From an uncultured Prevotella sp. (GTDB taxonomy: Bacteria; Bacteroidota; Bacteroidia; Bacteroidales; Bacteroidaceae): DNA of 6,493 nt. Shown here in pieces: positions 5,177 through 6,493 of the stretch. Both the position numbers and the translations under genes were made by a program. The notes under the pieces were generated by a model that was not told the origin of the DNA, ran no database searches, and saw nothing but the letters and a program-made list of their open reading frames with translations. How positions within the stretch are numbered: position 1 is the first letter of the stretch; every line of letters starts with the position of its first letter. Where the stretch lies: the NCBI GenBank assembly GCA_900543585.1, contig UQRP01000060.1, positions 1-6,493 of the forward strand, read 5' to 3'.

Positions 5177-6445
5177 GTGGACCAATACGACCAAGCCATT
5201 GTGCTGACGAATTTTGAAGGTGCCAATACCACACCTTCGGTTGTTTACTTCGAGAGCCCCGACAAAATCATCGTAGGTCAGGAGGCTAAAGGCATGCTCG
5301 CCACAGAGCCTCAGAATACCGTGAGCTTTGTCAAGCGGTCGATGGGTGTGGATGCCGATTTTGACAAGGCCACCAATAGATTCCCGTACCATTACGACCC
5401 GTCGGAGATTTCAGCCCTCATTCTGAAGAAACTCGTGCAGGATGCCAATGATTTGGGTGATAACCCTGAGCCCGTGAAGGATGTTGTCATCACCTGCCCG
5501 GCGTACTTCGGAACCAAGGAGCGCATGCAGACCAAACAGGCGGGTGAGATTGCTGGCCTCAATGTGTTGGCTATCATCAATGAACCAACGGCAGCCGCCA
5601 TCGCTTATGGCATGAAGACCACAGAACGCAAGACCGTGCTGGTCTATGACTTAGGTGGTGGCACGTTCGACGTGACCATCATCAACGTCAATGGCGGTGC
5701 TATCAAGGTTATCGCTACGGGCGGTGACCACCATCTTGGAGGTGTGGACTGGGACACTGAGCTGGCCAATTACATGCTCGACCAGTTCAACCAGCAGACA
5801 GGCAGTAACTATACCATGGACGATGAGGAGCTGAAGTATACGTTGCTGTTGGAAGCCGAGATGAAGAAAAAACAGTTGACCGGCAAGGAGGTAGTGAAAT
5901 GCAACGTACAATACGATGGTCAGGCAGCCCGCTTCGAGATCTCGCGTGAAATCTTTGATGCGCTGACCAAAGCCCACCTTGACGAGACCATTGAAGCCAC
6001 GCACAAAGTCATTGACATTGCCCGTGAGAAAGGCTACAATACCGACTTTGAGTTCCTGCTTGTGGGCGGTTCGAGCCGGATGCCACAGGTCAAACAGCGT
6101 CTTGATGCTGAGTTCGGATGTGATGCCAAACTCAGCGATCCCGACCAGTGCGTGGCCAAGGGCGCAGCCATCTATGCCATGAATGAGGCCTATCGGAAGG
6201 CTGTGGAAGAGGTGGAGAATGGTGACAGCGACGCGCCGCTGCCGAAAGCACTCAGAGGCCCGAAGGCGAGAGTGGTCAACGTGACGAGTAAGACCTATGG
6301 CACCGACTTCACCACGCCCGACGGACGGGCTATGGTGGGAAACCTCATCTTTGCCAACACCTCGCTGCCTACAAGGATGGAACAGGAGTTTGAGACGATG
6401 AGTGACAACCAGCATACCGTTCCGATGAAAGTCTTTGAAACCTGA
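5177..6445 (+). CDS. Hsp70-family (DnaK-like) chaperone, truncated at both ends
   Basis: The product is a 422-residue ATP-dependent chaperone fragment from GTG 5177. Homology extends upstream in frame to 5153 (TTYSCISQV), so the GTG is probably not the native start. The nucleotide-binding domain is nearly complete. It has the tail of phosphate loop 1 before the start, connect 1 (IINEPTAAAIAYG, residues 133-145), phosphate 2 (VYDLGGGTFDVTII, 156-169), the adenosine motif (LLVGGSSRMPQV, 294-305) and DPDQCVAKGAAIYA (321-334). After a linker (about 348-370) the beta substrate-binding domain begins (KTYGTDFTTPDGRAM, SLPTRMEQEF). It then stops at TGA 6443-6445 after VPMKVFET, whereas DnaK proteins continue for 150 or more residues. 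The TTYSC start and divergent linker suggest an Hsp70 paralogue and not the housekeeping DnaK. Lacking the GIDLG strand and most of the substrate domain, it is unlikely to be a working chaperone. It has no visible promoter. Confidence 0.85.
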   Translation: MDQYDQAIVLTNFEGANTTPSVVYFESPDKIIVGQEAKGMLATEPQNTVSFVKRSMGVDADFDKATNRFPYHYDPSEISALILKKLVQDANDLGDNPEPVKDVVITCPAYFGTKERMQTKQAGEIAGLNVLAIINEPTAAAIAYGMKTTERKTVLVYDLGGGTFDVTIINVNGGAIKVIATGGDHHLGGVDWDTELANYMLDQFNQQTGSNYTMDDEELKYTLLLEAEMKKKQLTGKEVVKCNVQYDGQAARFEISREIFDALTKAHLDETIEATHKVIDIAREKGYNTDFEFLLVGGSSRMPQVKQRLDAEFGCDAKLSDPDQCVAKGAAIYAMNEAYRKAVEEVENGDSDAPLPKALRGPKARVVNVTSKTYGTDFTTPDGRAMVGNLIFANTSLPTRMEQEFETMSDNQHTVPMKVFET

Positions 6446-6493
6446 GTTCGGGATAAGAAAAGAGTCTTAAAAGTTTGGTAATCTCGCATGATT
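6446..6493. other. AT-rich tail after the premature Hsp70 stop
   Basis: These last 48 bases are visibly more AT-rich than the preceding gene and do not continue the Hsp70 sequence in any forward frame; stops appear early in each. I cannot identify the sequence. It might be the beginning of an insertion element or other foreign DNA that cut the chaperone gene, or the far side of a deletion. No inverted-repeat partner is visible inside the window. Confidence 0.4.

Noticed and set aside
5651..6415. Long - strand open frame (254 codons) opposite Hsp70
   Set aside because: The + strand carries clear Hsp70 motifs throughout. The antisense product matches nothing I know and has no promoter or start context.

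Overview
The window looks like chromosomal DNA from a Bacteroidales bacterium, most probably Prevotella or a close relative. Three observations support this: a near-perfect Bacteroidetes-type promoter (TTTG, 19 bases, TAACTTTG), start sites without clear Shine-Dalgarno sequences, and the gene families present (single-chain iron-sulfur serine dehydratase, fused ThrE-type exporter, AspT/YidE-type antiporter, membrane-anchored AraC regulator). The genus is an inference from general resemblance; no marker gene is present.

Layout. Bases 1-959 (+) hold the 3' three quarters of an L-serine dehydratase gene that runs in from the left edge, followed by a hairpin terminator (973-1016). Bases 1037-1456 (+) encode a small unrecognised lipoprotein. 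Its stop codon lies inside a 7-base tandem repeat (1445-1479), which runs into a compact hairpin (1466-1490). That hairpin also carries the last base of the stop codon of the convergent gene. Bases 4654 down to 1490 (-) form a two-gene operon: a 563-residue AspT/YidE-type antiporter, then, after a 3-base gap, a 489-residue ThrE-type threonine/serine exporter. The operon promoter is at 4687-4717, with two dyad symmetries nearby.

The right third is damaged. At 4732 to about 5160 (-) lies a broken AraC-family regulator: its C-terminal DNA-binding domain and a short membrane/juxtamembrane piece are in different frames, with the expected material between them missing. It abuts head-to-head, with no intergenic space, an Hsp70-family gene (+) that lacks its first few residues. 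That Hsp70 gene stops at 6445 in the middle of the substrate-binding domain, and an AT-rich stretch (6446-6493) follows. These breakpoints point either to real deletions and rearrangement or to a chimeric assembly.

Functionally, the left two thirds are consistent with amino-acid turnover: a serine deaminase that makes pyruvate and ammonia, a hydroxy-amino-acid exporter, and an antiporter of the aspartate/alanine-exchanger family. I found no clearly novel system. The points most worth checking are the gene-wreckage region around 4990-5165 and the right edge.
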